From NCBI RefSeq assembly GCF_034043515.1, contig NZ_CP138214.1, positions 5,587,501 through 5,651,500 on the forward strand: a stretch of 64,000 nt of DNA, written 5' to 3'. Below the pieces are notes generated by a model. It saw nothing but the letters and a program-made list of their open reading frames with translations, was not told where the DNA came from and ran no database searches. Positions 34,760 to 45,360 of the stretch are shown one piece after another (within the stretch, counting starts at the first letter, position 1; each line of letters begins with the position of its first letter). Source of the DNA: Pseudomonas sp. MUP55 (GTDB lineage: Bacteria; Pseudomonadota; Gammaproteobacteria; Pseudomonadales; Pseudomonadaceae). The translations under genes and the position numbers were made by a program.

Positions 34760-35676
34760 ATCTTGCCCTCCAACTCTTTGGCTTGGCTGCGGTTGAACAG
34801 GATGATCGGCACGATCAGGATCGCCAGCATCACCACGGCCAATGCAGAGGCCACCGGCCAGTCACGGTTGTTGAAGAATTCCTGCCACAGCACCTTGCCG
34901 ATCATCAGGGTTTCCGGGCCGCCGAGCAGTTCAGGAATCACGAACTCGCCCACCACCGGGATAAACACCAGCATGCAGCCGGCGATGATGCCGTTCTTGG
35001 ACAGCGGCACGGTGATCTTCCAGAAGCTGTTGAAGGTGCTCGAACCCAGGTCCGATGCCGCTTCCAGCAGGCTCTGATCATGCTTCACCAGGTTGGCGTA
35101 CAGCGGCAGGATCATGAACGGCAGGTACGAATAGACCACGCCGATATACACCGCGATGTTGGTGTTGAGGATCTGCAGCGGTTCGTTGATCAGCCCCATG
35201 GACATCAGGAAGCCGTTGAGCAAGCCGTTGTTGCTGAGGATGCCCATCCACGCATAGACGCGGATCAGGATCGCGGTCCAGGTCGGCATCATGATCAGCA
35301 GCACCAGCACCGTCTGCATTTCCTTGCGCGCGGTGGCGATGGCGTAGGCCATCGGGTAGCCGATCACCAGGCACAGCAGCGTGCTGAAAAAGGCCATCTT
35401 CAGCGAGCCCAGGTACGCGGCGATGTAGAGCTCATCGCCCGCCAGCAGGCTGTAGTTGGCCAGGTTGAGCACCACTTGCAGCTTCTGCTCAACGTAGGTG
35501 TAGATCTCGGTGTAGGGCGGGATCGCCACATCGGCTTCGGCAAAGCTGATTTTCAATACGATGAAAAACGGCAATGCGAAAAACAGGAACAGCCACAGGA
35601 AGGGAATCCCGATGACCACCTGCTTGCCACTGGGCACGATGCGATCCAAGCGCCGCTTGAATTTCTTCATGTTCAT
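34756..35676 (-). CDS. spuG: Polyamine ABC transporter permease SpuG (PotH-like)
   Basis: Inner-membrane permease, 306 residues from the ATG at 35676, which overlaps the spuF stop as ATGA; an ATG at 35670 is the alternative. Six hydrophobic segments start at IGIPFLWLFLFFALPFFIVL. The EAA loop is LLEAASDLGSSTFNSFWKIT. It partners SpuH in the membrane and SpuF in the cytoplasm. Overlap on both sides indicates one tightly coupled operon. Confidence 0.95.
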   Translation of the reverse strand: MNMKKFKRRLDRIVPSGKQVVIGIPFLWLFLFFALPFFIVLKISFAEADVAIPPYTEIYTYVEQKLQVVLNLANYSLLAGDELYIAAYLGSLKMAFFSTLLCLVIGYPMAYAIATARKEMQTVLVLLIMMPTWTAILIRVYAWMGILSNNGLLNGFLMSMGLINEPLQILNTNIAVYIGVVYSYLPFMILPLYANLVKHDQSLLEAASDLGSSTFNSFWKITVPLSKNGIIAGCMLVFIPVVGEFVIPELLGGPETLMIGKVLWQEFFNNRDWPVASALAVVMLAILIVPIILFNRSQAKELEGKI

Positions 35677-36815
35677 GAGCGAAGTACCACGCCGCTGTCG
35701 TCTTCCCACCATACGTACACCTGGTCACCCCAGGTTGGGCGCTGGCCACGGCGTTCGGCGTTGGCCACGAAGGACTGTACCAGCTTGCCGCTCGGCAGCT
35801 CCACGTAGAACACCGAGTGGCCGCCCAGGTAGGCAATGTCGTGCACCTTGCCGCTGGACCAGTTGTGCTCGCAGGTCGGCATTTGCGTGGTGACCAGCAG
35901 TTTTTCCGGGCGGATGGCGTAGGTCACCGACTTGTCTTCCACCGCGGTCGCGATGCCGTAGCCCACGTAGATATCGCGGTCCAGGTCCGGACACTTGAGC
36001 ACGGCGTGGCCTTCGGCGTCGTCCACCACTTGGGTGTCGAAGATGTTGACGTTGCCGATGAACTCGCACACCAGGCGGCTGGTAGGCGTTTCGTAGATGT
36101 CGATCGGGCTGCCGATCTGGGCGATCCAGCCCAAGTGCATGATCGCGATGCGCTCGGCCATGGTCATGGCCTCTTCCTGGTCGTGGGTCACCATCACACA
36201 GGTCACGCCGACACGTTCGATGATCTCCACCAGCTCCAGCTGCATCTGCGAGCGCAGCTTCTTGTCGAGGGCGCCCATCGGTTCATCGAGCAGCAGCAGT
36301 TTCGGACGCTTGGCCAGGGAGCGGGCCAATGCCACACGCTGGCGCTGACCACCGGACAGCTGGTGCGGCTTGCGCTTGGCGTACTGGCTCATCTGCACCA
36401 GCTTGAGCATCTCAGCCACGCGGGCGTCGACTTCCGCCTTGGGAATCTTGTCCTGCTGCAGGCCGAAGGCGATGTTCTGCGCCACGGTCATGTGCGGGAA
36501 CAAGGCGTAGGACTGAAACATCATGTTGATCGGCCGCTCATAGGGCGGCATGTCGGTGATGTCCACCCCATCGAGGTAGATGCGACCTTCAGTCGGGCGT
36601 TCGAAGCCTGCGAGCATGCGCAGCAGGGTGGACTTGCCCGAACCCGAACCGCCGAGCAAGGCGAAGATCTCGCCTTTCTTGATTTCCAGGGACACATCGT
36701 CCACCGCAATCGTCTCGTCGAACTTCTTCGTGACCCGGTCGATTTTGACCAGCACCTTCTTCGGTGTCTGGTCGCCCTCGAGGGCTTTCTTATAGGCGCC
36801 GGAGGCAACTGCCAT
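35673..36815 (-). CDS. spuF: Polyamine ABC transporter ATP-binding protein SpuF (PotG/PotA-like)
   Basis: Cytoplasmic ATPase of 380 residues powering polyamine import. Walker A is GGSGSGKST, the signature LSGGQRQRVALARSL, Walker B LLLLDEPMGALD and the switch MVTHDQEEAM. A C-terminal TOBE regulatory domain follows after about residue 290. The ATG at 36815 follows GGGAGTTTCGTAA. spuG overlaps its 3' end by 4 bp. Confidence 0.96.
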   Translation of the reverse strand: MAVASGAYKKALEGDQTPKKVLVKIDRVTKKFDETIAVDDVSLEIKKGEIFALLGGSGSGKSTLLRMLAGFERPTEGRIYLDGVDITDMPPYERPINMMFQSYALFPHMTVAQNIAFGLQQDKIPKAEVDARVAEMLKLVQMSQYAKRKPHQLSGGQRQRVALARSLAKRPKLLLLDEPMGALDKKLRSQMQLELVEIIERVGVTCVMVTHDQEEAMTMAERIAIMHLGWIAQIGSPIDIYETPTSRLVCEFIGNVNIFDTQVVDDAEGHAVLKCPDLDRDIYVGYGIATAVEDKSVTYAIRPEKLLVTTQMPTCEHNWSSGKVHDIAYLGGHSVFYVELPSGKLVQSFVANAERRGQRPTWGDQVYVWWEDDSGVVLRS

Positions 36816-36883
36816 TTACGAAACTCCCAAAAAAAAAAGAGTGCAGCCCACCCGGTGCAGGCGGACTTTGGATAGTTTGAGCC

Positions 36884-37990
<1,107 letters not shown>

Positions 37991-38086
37991 TTAAATAGTT
38001 GGGCCCAAAGTTGTTGCCCGGCAACAAAACCGGCGCGCAACTTACCCTCGATAAACCGATCCGGCAAAACTTTCTTCGATCTAATT

Positions 38087-38175
38087 TGTGGGAGGGGGCT
38101 TGCCCCCGATGGCGGTGTGTCAACTTGCACAGGTGTTTCTGACGCAACGCCATCGGGGGCAAGCCCCCTCCCACA
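38087..38175. repeat. REP doublet (REPIN) inside the spu operon
   Basis: Head-to-head inverted REP pair in the 208-bp spuD-spuE gap. It begins 12 bp after the spuD stop. In RNA it would form a long hairpin at the spuD 3' end, able to stabilise the upstream message or reduce read-through. Confidence 0.93.
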
Positions 38176-38186
38176 GGTTTTAAGGC

Positions 38187-39296
38187 TTATTTACCGGACT
38201 TGATCTTGGTCCAGCTGCGCGTCATTTCACGCTGGGTTGCCGCCGGCAAGTCGGCAATCGCGTAGAGCTTGGCCTGCACTTCGGCCGACGGGTAGATGCC
38301 CGGGTCGCTGGTGATGTCTTTGTCGACCAGCGCAGTGGCTTTCTCGTTGCCGTTCGGGAAACGCACACTGTTGGTGATCGATGCCATCACTTCCGGCTTG
38401 AGCAGGTAGTTCATGAAGGTGTAGGCGGCCTCGACGTTTTCAGCGTCTTTCGGAATGGCGACCATGTCGAAGAAGCTGCCTGCGCCTTCTTTCGGAATGT
38501 CGTAGGCCACTTTGACTTTGCCACCGGCTTCAGCCGCGCGGGACTTGGCCTGCTGGATGTCACCCGAGTAACCCACGGCTACGCAGATGTTGCCGTTGGC
38601 CAGGTCAGAGATGTACTTGGACGAGTGGAAGTAGCCAATCGAAGGACGGATTTTCAGGAACAGGTCTTCGGCCTGCTTGAGGTCGGCCTTCTTCTGGGTG
38701 TCGGTCGGCAGGCCCAGGTAATGCAGCGCGATCGGCAGCATTTCGGTCGGTGAGTCGAGGAAGCTCACGCCGCAGCTTTTGAGTTTGGCGATGTTTTCAG
38801 GCTTGAGCAGCACGTCCCAGGACTCGATCTTGTCCACGCCCAGCGCGGCCTTGACCTTCTCCGGGTTGTAGCCGATGCCAATCGAGCCCCACATGTACGG
38901 GAACGCGTGCTTGTTGTCCGGGTCGCTGACCGACACGGCTTTAAGCAGGGATTTGTTCAGGTTGCTGTAGTTAGGCAGCTTGGAGGTGTCCAGCTCCTGG
39001 TAGACGCCGGCCTTGATCTGCTTGGCGAGAAAGTTGTTCGACGGCACGACGATGTCGTAGCCGGACTTGCCTGCCAGCAACTTGGCTTCCAGGGTTTCGT
39101 TGCTGTCGAACACGTCGTACACCACTTTGATGCCCGACTCTTTTTCAAAGTTGGCGATGGTGTCCGGTGCAATGTAGTCGGACCAGTTGTAGACGTGCAG
39201 CACTTTATCGTCGGCCTGGGCCGCGCCCGCCATTGCGCCCATCAGGGACAAGGCGAGGAGGGTCTTGCCAGCGTTCTTCAAACCTAATGCCTTCAT
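38187..39296 (-). CDS. spuD: Polyamine periplasmic-binding protein SpuD (putrescine type)
   Basis: Periplasmic solute-binding protein of 369 residues with signal peptide ending GAMAGAAQA. Mature motif [20 protein letters not shown] and closing [11 protein letters not shown] are shared with SpuE, showing gene duplication. In P. aeruginosa the SpuD orthologue binds putrescine. It is preceded by GGAGCATCACTAA. spuC lies 177 bp upstream on the same strand; the gap holds no recognised element. Confidence 0.94.
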   Translation of the reverse strand: MKALGLKNAGKTLLALSLMGAMAGAAQADDKVLHVYNWSDYIAPDTIANFEKESGIKVVYDVFDSNETLEAKLLAGKSGYDIVVPSNNFLAKQIKAGVYQELDTSKLPNYSNLNKSLLKAVSVSDPDNKHAFPYMWGSIGIGYNPEKVKAALGVDKIESWDVLLKPENIAKLKSCGVSFLDSPTEMLPIALHYLGLPTDTQKKADLKQAEDLFLKIRPSIGYFHSSKYISDLANGNICVAVGYSGDIQQAKSRAAEAGGKVKVAYDIPKEGAGSFFDMVAIPKDAENVEAAYTFMNYLLKPEVMASITNSVRFPNGNEKATALVDKDITSDPGIYPSAEVQAKLYAIADLPAATQREMTRSWTKIKSGK

Positions 39297-39473
39297 TTAG
39301 TGATGCTCCGATTTTTCTTTTTTGGGCCGCAAGTTGTAGGTGTTTCGGGCCCAGCCAAAGGGCAACAAAACAGGACGACAGTCTGGCAAGTTCGGGGGCC
39401 CGCTTTCAACCGGCCCCCACATTTATCTACACAGTCGCAGCCACCGAAAGCCGCTGCGCACTGAGCCTAGCAC

Positions 39474-40838
39474 TTAGCCCTGCAATGCCGCCAAGGTCAG
39501 GTCCAGGCACTGGCGGGCCTTGGACACCAGTTCGTCGATTTCTGCCTGGCTGATCACCAGCGGCGGTGAAATGATCATGGTGTCGCCCACGGCGCGCATG
39601 ATCAGGCCATTCTCGAAGCAGAACGTGCGGCAGATCATGCCGGCGCCCTTCCCTTCGTAACGCTTGCGCGTGGCCTTGTCCTGCACCAGCTCGATCGCAC
39701 CGAGCATGCCCACACCGCGTACTTCGCCCACCAGCGGATGGTCCGCCAGTTCCCGCAGACGTTTCTGCAAATACGGTGCCGTTTCGTCGTGTACACGGTT
39801 AACGATTTTTTCTTCGCGCAGGATGCGGATGTTTTCCAGGGCCACCGCTGCTGCCACCGGGTGCCCGGAGTAGGTGAAGCCGTGGTTGAAATCGCCGCCT
39901 TCGTTGAGCACAGCCACCACATCGTCATGCACGATCAGGCCGCCCATGGGCACGTAGCCCGAGGTCAGGCCCTTGGCGATGGTCATCATGTGTGGTTTGA
40001 GGTCGTAGAAGTCGCTGCCGAACCACTCGCCGGTGCGGCCGAAACCGCAGATCACTTCGTCGGCGACAAACAGGATGTCGTACTTGGCGAGGATTTCCTT
40101 GATGCGCGGCCAGTAGCTGTCGGGCGGCACGATCACACCGCCAGCGCCCTGGATCGGCTCGGCAATAAAGGCACCGACGTTGTCCACGCCCAGTTCCAGG
40201 ATCTTCTCTTCCAGCTGGTTGGCGGCCCAGACACCGAATTCTTCGGGGCTCATGTCGCCGCCTTCGCCAAACCAGTAAGGCTGGGCGATGTGGGTGATGC
40301 CTGGAATCGGCAAATCGCCCTGCTCATGCATATAGGTCATGCCGCCCAGGCTGGCGCCGGCCACGGTGGAGCCGTGGTAGCCATTCTTGCGGCTGATGAT
40401 GGTTTTCTTGTTGGGCTGGCCTTTGATCGCCCAGTAGTGGCGGACCATGCGCAACATGGTGTCGTTGCCTTCGGAGCCGGAACCGGTGAAGAACACATGG
40501 TTCATGCCAGCGGGTGCGACGTCGGAAATGACTTTGGCCAGTTCGAGTACCGGCGGGTGAGCGGTCTGGAAGAACAGGTTGTAGTACGGCAGTTCTTTCA
40601 TCTGCCTGGCGGCGGCGTCAGCCAGTTCGTCGCGACCGTAACCGATCGCCACGCACCAAAGGCCAGCCATGCCGTCGAGGATCTTGTTGCCTTCGCTGTC
40701 CCACAGGTAAACGCCGTGGGCTTTGGTGATGATCCTTGGGCCTTTCTCTTTCAATTGCTTGAAATCGCTGAACGGCGCCAGGTGGTGATCATTGCTCAAG
40801 GCTTGCCATTCACGGGTTTGCGGGTTGTTGCTGGACAT
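39474..40838 (-). CDS. spuC: Polyamine:pyruvate aminotransferase
   Basis: Class III PLP aminotransferase of 454 residues, converting putrescine and related diamines to aminoaldehydes with pyruvate as acceptor. The PLP lysine is in TIAKGLTSGYVPMGG; FFTGSGSEGNDTMLRMVRHY and FVADEVICGFGRTG are also seen. The ATG at 40838 follows CTAGGAGATCGGT. It follows spuB by 58 bp and precedes spuD, consistent with catabolism and uptake being expressed together. beta-Alanine could be another substrate for close relatives. Confidence 0.95.
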   Translation of the reverse strand: MSSNNPQTREWQALSNDHHLAPFSDFKQLKEKGPRIITKAHGVYLWDSEGNKILDGMAGLWCVAIGYGRDELADAAARQMKELPYYNLFFQTAHPPVLELAKVISDVAPAGMNHVFFTGSGSEGNDTMLRMVRHYWAIKGQPNKKTIISRKNGYHGSTVAGASLGGMTYMHEQGDLPIPGITHIAQPYWFGEGGDMSPEEFGVWAANQLEEKILELGVDNVGAFIAEPIQGAGGVIVPPDSYWPRIKEILAKYDILFVADEVICGFGRTGEWFGSDFYDLKPHMMTIAKGLTSGYVPMGGLIVHDDVVAVLNEGGDFNHGFTYSGHPVAAAVALENIRILREEKIVNRVHDETAPYLQKRLRELADHPLVGEVRGVGMLGAIELVQDKATRKRYEGKGAGMICRTFCFENGLIMRAVGDTMIISPPLVISQAEIDELVSKARQCLDLTLAALQG

Positions 40839-40896
40839 ACCGATCTCCTAGACTTTTTCAGTGAGGGCGCGCCGTGTGAACGACGCGCCCGGCGCA

Positions 40897-42255
40897 TCAG
40901 ACGGCGAAGAGCAGGAATTCCCGCTCCCACGAACTGATCACGCGCTTGAAGTTTTCATGCTCGGCCCGCTTGACCGCGACATAGCCTGTGATGAATTTCT
41001 GCCCCAGGTATTTCTCGATGGTCTTGCTGTTTTCCATGCGTTCCAGCGCGTCCTCGATGGTCAACGGCAGGCGCAGATTGCGTCGCTCGTAGCCACGGCC
41101 CACCACGGGGGCGCTCGGGTTATGGCCTTCGACCATGCCGATGTAGCCACACAGCAGGCTGGCGGCAATCGCCAGGTACGGGTTGGCATCGGCGCCCGGC
41201 AAGCGGTTTTCCACGCGGCGGTTCTGCGGGCCGGCATCCGGTACGCGCAGGCCCACGGTGCGGTTTTCTTCGCCCCACTCCACGTTCACCGGCGCCGAGG
41301 TGTCGGGCAGGAAGCGGCGGAATGAATTCACGTTGGGGGCGAATAAAGGCAGCAATTCGGGGATGAATTTCTGCAGGCCGCCAATGTGGTTGAGGAACAG
41401 CTGGCTCATGGTCCCGTCTTCATTGGAGAAGACGTTCTTGCCGGTGGCGATGTCGATGATGCTCTGGTGCAGGTGCATCGCACTGCCGGGCTCACCGGTC
41501 ATCGGCTTGGCCATGAAGGTGGCGGCCACGTTGTGCTTGAGCGCGGCCTCACGCATGGTGCGCTTGAACACCAGGATCTGGTCGGCCAGGGACAGTGCAT
41601 CGCCGTGACGGAAATTGATTTCCATCTGTGCGGTGCCGTCTTCGTGGATCAGCGTGTCGAGGTCCAGCTCCTGCAGTTCGCACCAGTCGTAGACGTCTTC
41701 GAACAGTGGGTCGAATTCGTTGGCAGCTTCTATAGAGAAGGACTGGCGACCGGTCTCAGGGCGGCCGGAGCGGCCAATCGGCGGTTGCAGCGGGAAGTCC
41801 GGGTCTTCGCAGCGCTTGGTCAGGTAGAACTCCATCTCCGGCGCCACGATGGGCTGCCAGCCGCGGTCGGCGTAGAGCTTGAGGACTTTCTTGAGCACGT
41901 TGCGCGGCGACAGCTCGATCGGGTTGCCTTGCTTGTCGTAGGTGTCGTGGATCACTTGGGCGGTCGGCTCGATGGCCCAGGGCACCAGAAACACCGCGTT
42001 CTGGTCGGGGCGGCAGATCATGTCGATGTCGGCCGGGTCGAGCAATTCGTAATAGATGTCGTCTTCGACATAGTCGCCGGTTACGGTCTGCAGCAGCACG
42101 CTTTCGGGCAGGCGCATGCCTTTTTCGGCGATGAACTTGTTGGTCGGCGAGATCTTGCCCCGGGTGATGCCGGTGAGGTCGCCAATCATGCATTCGACTT
42201 CTGTGATCTTGTGGTCTTTCAACCAATCGGTGAGCTGGTCGAGGTTGTTACTCAT
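40897..42255 (-). CDS. spuB: Glutamine-synthetase-like gamma-glutamylpolyamine synthetase SpuB
   Basis: Cytoplasmic ATP-dependent ligase attaching glutamate to polyamines. It has 452 residues from the ATG at 42255 (AGAGG five bases upstream); an extension to 42318 is unsupported. The N-terminal beta-grasp ITEVECMIGDLTGITRGKI and the catalytic barrel motifs MEFYLT, GEPGSAMHLHQS and NRRVENRLPGADANPYLA are present. It directly precedes spuC. In P. aeruginosa spuA (a gamma-Glu hydrolase) sits upstream of spuB in the operon; no such gene is present in this interval. Confidence 0.92.
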   Translation of the reverse strand: MSNNLDQLTDWLKDHKITEVECMIGDLTGITRGKISPTNKFIAEKGMRLPESVLLQTVTGDYVEDDIYYELLDPADIDMICRPDQNAVFLVPWAIEPTAQVIHDTYDKQGNPIELSPRNVLKKVLKLYADRGWQPIVAPEMEFYLTKRCEDPDFPLQPPIGRSGRPETGRQSFSIEAANEFDPLFEDVYDWCELQELDLDTLIHEDGTAQMEINFRHGDALSLADQILVFKRTMREAALKHNVAATFMAKPMTGEPGSAMHLHQSIIDIATGKNVFSNEDGTMSQLFLNHIGGLQKFIPELLPLFAPNVNSFRRFLPDTSAPVNVEWGEENRTVGLRVPDAGPQNRRVENRLPGADANPYLAIAASLLCGYIGMVEGHNPSAPVVGRGYERRNLRLPLTIEDALERMENSKTIEKYLGQKFITGYVAVKRAEHENFKRVISSWEREFLLFAV

Positions 42256-42864
42256 AAATGCCTCTGGGCTGGGTTTCCTGGCATCCATTAAAAAGCCAGG
42301 CGTTGGTTGACGCAGCATCCGCGTCGTTTGTTCACTCAGGGTAGGAGCTTACCTGCCATTTGCCCAAGGGTTGCATTCCTCACGCCAAACTTGTGCAGAA
42401 TCATGAGCAGCACCCTGCATCGGCGCGGCGCAGCTGCACATTCGAGACAAACGGAGGGGGAAAAAGAAGGGCGGCCCAAGCGTCAAGAATATTGGCCGGT
42501 TTGCAGGCATGCACGCTGCAAGGAGAAACGGATGACACAGCCTGACAGAAGCAGGCCAAGACGCCGGATGGCGGCAGGCGAGACATGAAGCACCCCGGTA
42601 TTATTGCTGTTATGGGTTTGAATCGAGCTTAGCCTTGTTCATTTTTTTACACAACACCCCCGTAAAAAATACAACACGGCCCGCTCAAGCCTGCAGGTCC
42701 CAAGACCCTCAAACCCAAAAAACCGCCCCAAAAAGCCCCAAAAAAGGCGCCGTGGCGCTTTTTTAGGGCAAAAAAGGCCTCGCTTGACTTCGGCATGCCG
42801 TTCGGGTTGACTGAAACCAGAAAAGATCAATGATTGATATTTTTAACAACAAAGGTGTTGCATC
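42256..42864. other. 610-bp spuB-spuI divergent intergenic region
   Basis: No convincing gene is seen. Short frames (for example 42639-42830 minus, rich in Phe and Leu from low-complexity A/T runs) lack ribosome sites. The left half has ordinary GC. The right half (about 42610-42840) is A/T-rich with repeated GCCCCAAAAA tracts and a hairpin described separately. It should hold promoters for the polyamine-responsive spuB and spuI units. Confidence 0.7.
42741..42764 (+). terminator. Terminator-like hairpin upstream of spuI
   Basis: A-run, GCGCC, loop GT, GGCGC and then TTTTTT. It has the form of an intrinsic terminator on the plus strand, 101 bp before the spuI ATG, with no plus-strand gene upstream. 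It may be an attenuator in the spuI leader or block antisense or upstream transcription. Confidence 0.55.
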
Positions 42865-44241
42865 ATGTCGGTACCCCCGCGTGCCGTTCAGCTTAACGAA
42901 GCGAACGCGTTCCTTAAGGATCATCCTGAGGTTCTGTACGTAGACCTTCTAATTGCGGATATGAATGGTGTGGTGCGCGGCAAGCGCATCGAACGCACCA
43001 GCCTCCACAAGGTTTACGAGAAGGGCATTAACCTGCCTGCCTCTTTATTTGCCCTGGATATCAACGGCTCTACGGTGGAAAGCACCGGCCTGGGCCTGGA
43101 TATCGGTGATGCTGACCGAATCTGCTATCCAATCCCCGACACCCTGTGCAATGAGCCCTGGCAAAAGCGCCCAACCGCGCAATTGCTGATGACCATGCAC
43201 GAACTGGAAGGTGAGCCGTTCTTCGCCGATCCTCGCGAAGTGCTACGGCAAGTGGTGAGCAAGTTCGACGACCTCGGCCTGACCATCTGCGCTGCCTTCG
43301 AGCTTGAGTTCTACCTGATCGACCAGGAGAACGTGAACGGCCGGCCGCAACCGCCCCGCTCGCCGATTTCAGGCAAGCGCCCGCATTCGACACAGGTCTA
43401 CCTGATCGACGACCTCGACGAATACGTCGACTGCCTCCAGGACATTCTGGAAGGTGCCAAAGAGCAAGGCATCCCGGCCGACGCCATCGTCAAGGAAAGT
43501 GCCCCGGCGCAGTTCGAAGTGAACCTGCACCACGTCGCCGACCCGATCAAGGCATGCGATTACGCGGTACTGCTCAAGCGCCTGATCAAGAACATCGCCT
43601 ACGACCATGAGATGGATACCACCTTCATGGCCAAGCCTTACCCAGGCCAGGCAGGCAACGGTTTGCACGTACACATCTCCATTCTGGACAAGGACGGCAA
43701 GAACATCTTTGCCAGCGAGGATCCCGAGCAGAACGCCGCATTGCGTCATGCGATCGGCGGTGTGCTCGAGACCCTGCCCGCCCAAATGGCGTTCCTGTGC
43801 CCCAACGTCAACTCCTACCGTCGTTTCGGCGCACAGTTCTACGTGCCGAACTCGCCGTGCTGGGGCCTGGACAACCGCACCGTGGCGATTCGCGTACCGA
43901 CCGGCTCGTCCGATGCGGTGCGTATCGAACACCGCGTGGCCGGTGCCGACGCCAACCCTTACCTGCTGATGGCTTCGGTCCTGGCGGGTGTGCACCACGG
44001 TCTGACCAACAAGATCGAACCGGGTGCGCCAGTGGAAGGCAACAGCTACGAGCAGAACGAACAGAGCCTGCCGAACAACCTGCGCGATGCCCTGCGCGAG
44101 TTGGACGACAGCGAGGTGATGGCCAAGTACATCGATCCTAAATACATCGATATCTTCGTCGCCTGTAAGGAAAGTGAGCTGGAGGAGTTCGAACACTCCA
44201 TCTCCGACCTTGAGTACAACTGGTACCTGCATACCGTTTAA
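42865..44241 (+). CDS. spuI: Glutamine-synthetase-like gamma-glutamylpolyamine synthetase SpuI
   Basis: Paralogue of SpuB, 458 residues, ligating glutamate to polyamines at ATP cost. N-terminal EANAFLKDHPEVLYVDLLIA and DMNGVVRGKRIER, catalytic FELEFYLID, GQAGNGLHVHIS and VRIEHRVAGADANPYLLMAS are present. It is divergent from spuBCDEFGH. The last residues LEYNWYLHTV are followed by a strong terminator. Members of this subgroup lack clear adenylylation control, so regulation is probably transcriptional. Confidence 0.94.
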   Translation: MSVPPRAVQLNEANAFLKDHPEVLYVDLLIADMNGVVRGKRIERTSLHKVYEKGINLPASLFALDINGSTVESTGLGLDIGDADRICYPIPDTLCNEPWQKRPTAQLLMTMHELEGEPFFADPREVLRQVVSKFDDLGLTICAAFELEFYLIDQENVNGRPQPPRSPISGKRPHSTQVYLIDDLDEYVDCLQDILEGAKEQGIPADAIVKESAPAQFEVNLHHVADPIKACDYAVLLKRLIKNIAYDHEMDTTFMAKPYPGQAGNGLHVHISILDKDGKNIFASEDPEQNAALRHAIGGVLETLPAQMAFLCPNVNSYRRFGAQFYVPNSPCWGLDNRTVAIRVPTGSSDAVRIEHRVAGADANPYLLMASVLAGVHHGLTNKIEPGAPVEGNSYEQNEQSLPNNLRDALRELDDSEVMAKYIDPKYIDIFVACKESELEEFEHSISDLEYNWYLHTV

Positions 44242-44251
44242 GCGGTTGCTG

Positions 44252-44293
44252 CAAAAAAGAACGCCGCAGAGCTTATGGCCTGCGGCGTTTTTT
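44252..44293 (+). terminator. Intrinsic terminator of spuI
   Basis: A-run, then stem ACGCCGCAG (44261-44269) paired with CTGCGGCGT (44280-44288), followed by TTTTTT. It begins 10 bp after the spuI stop. Confidence 0.93.
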
Positions 44294-44323
44294 ATGGCTT
44301 TTCCGGTACACCGGGTTGGCCTC

Positions 44324-44405
44324 ATCGGGGGCAAGCCCCCTCCCACATTTGACTGCATTCCAAAGTCGGAACTCGGTCAAGTGTGGGAGGGGGCTTGCCC
44401 CCGAT
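44324..44405. repeat. REP doublet, tail-to-tail, subclass B
   Basis: ATCGGGGGCAAGCCCCCTCC and GGGGGCTTGCCCCCGAT in outward orientation. The inner sequence ACTGCATTCCAAAGTCGGAA followed by CTCGGTCAA recurs at 58310-58391 with few changes. Confidence 0.9.
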
Positions 44406-44469
44406 GGCGTCTGGGCAGACAACACACCTTCCTGCTCATACAATGCCCGCTGCCCTGTAGGAGACTTCC

Positions 44470-45105
44470 ATGCCACCCCGCCCCGCCGCCCCTCGCAAAC
44501 CACGTGCCCGCAGCCAGGCCCGGATCGACGCGATCCTGGACGCTGCCCGTGCCTTGCTGGCGACCGAAGGCGTGGCCGGTTTGTCGATTTACAGCGTGGC
44601 CGAACGCGCGCAGATTCCGCCATCGTCGGTGTACCATTTTTTCGCCAGCGTGCCGGCGTTGCTGCAAGCCTTGACGGCTGATGTGCACGCGGCCTTTCGT
44701 GCGGCCATACAGGCGCCCATCGCGCATGATTCACTCCAGACGTGGCGCGACCTGTCCTGCATCGTCGAGCAGCGCATGCTCAGCATCTACAGCAACGACG
44801 CCGCTGCCCGCCAGTTGATCCTGGCCCAGCATGGGCTGACCGAAGTCACCCAGGCGGATCGCCAGCATGACCTGGAACTGGGAGTGCTGATGCTGGAGGT
44901 GTTCAACCGCCACTTCGACGTGCCCAGCCTGCCGAACGATGTGGATGTATTTGCCCTGGCACTGGAACTGAGCGACCGCGTGTACGCGCGTTCGGTGCAT
45001 CAGCATGGGCAGATTACGCCGCGTATGGCGCAGGAAGGGATGCGGGTGTTTGATGCGTATGTGGGGCTTTATTTGCCTGCTTATCTGCCCAGGCGTTGCC
45101 TATGA
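44470..45105 (+). CDS. TetR/AcrR-family transcriptional regulator
   Basis: Repressor-type regulator of 211 residues. The N-terminal helix-turn-helix (about residues 15-60) reads ARIDAILDAARALLATEGVA then IYSVAERAQIPPSSVYHFFA. The C-terminal ligand domain is not assignable. The ATG follows TAGGAGACTTCC. The stop codon TGA (45103-45105) lies within the first bases of the 115-bp palindromic repeat. Target genes are unknown; the neighbouring spu and ssu loci are candidates only by proximity. Confidence 0.9.
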   Translation: MPPRPAAPRKPRARSQARIDAILDAARALLATEGVAGLSIYSVAERAQIPPSSVYHFFASVPALLQALTADVHAAFRAAIQAPIAHDSLQTWRDLSCIVEQRMLSIYSNDAAARQLILAQHGLTEVTQADRQHDLELGVLMLEVFNRHFDVPSLPNDVDVFALALELSDRVYARSVHQHGQITPRMAQEGMRVFDAYVGLYLPAYLPRRCL

Positions 45106-45218
45106 TCGTTCCCACGTTCTGCGTGGAAATGCATCTCCGGACGCTCCGCGTCCGGCCTTGAAAGCGTGACGCAGAGCGTCACAAGAGGGCTTTCCCACGC
45201 GGAGCGTGGGAACGATCA
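45103..45218. repeat. GATCGTTCCCACG-type palindromic repeat, 116 bp
   Basis: Second copy of the element at 33728-33842, sharing GGACGCTCCGCGTCC, GTGACGCAGAGCGTCAC and the terminal GTGGGAACGATCA. It begins within the TetR stop codon. Confidence 0.9.
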
Positions 45219-45263
45219 GTTACCTGGCCGAGCGGTGAGACTTTTGGTGGTTGGGCCGGCCTC

Positions 45264-45337
45264 ATCGGGGGGCAAGCCCCCTCCCACACTTTGAATGTAT
45301 TCACAGATCCAAAGGTGGGAGGTGGCTTGCCCCCGAT
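45264..45337. repeat. REP doublet, tail-to-tail, subclass A
   Basis: Outward-facing REPs with inner sequence TTGAATGTATTCACAGATCC, nearly the same as at 12222-12293. The left arm has an extra G and the right arm reads GGTGGC for GGGGGC. Confidence 0.88.
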
Positions 45338-45360
45338 GACGGCCTCAAGAGCGACGTCCA

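Noticed and set aside
42639..42830. 63-codon frame in the spuB-spuI gap
   Set aside because: Its sequence comes from A/T tracts and a hairpin. No ribosome site or recognisable protein feature.
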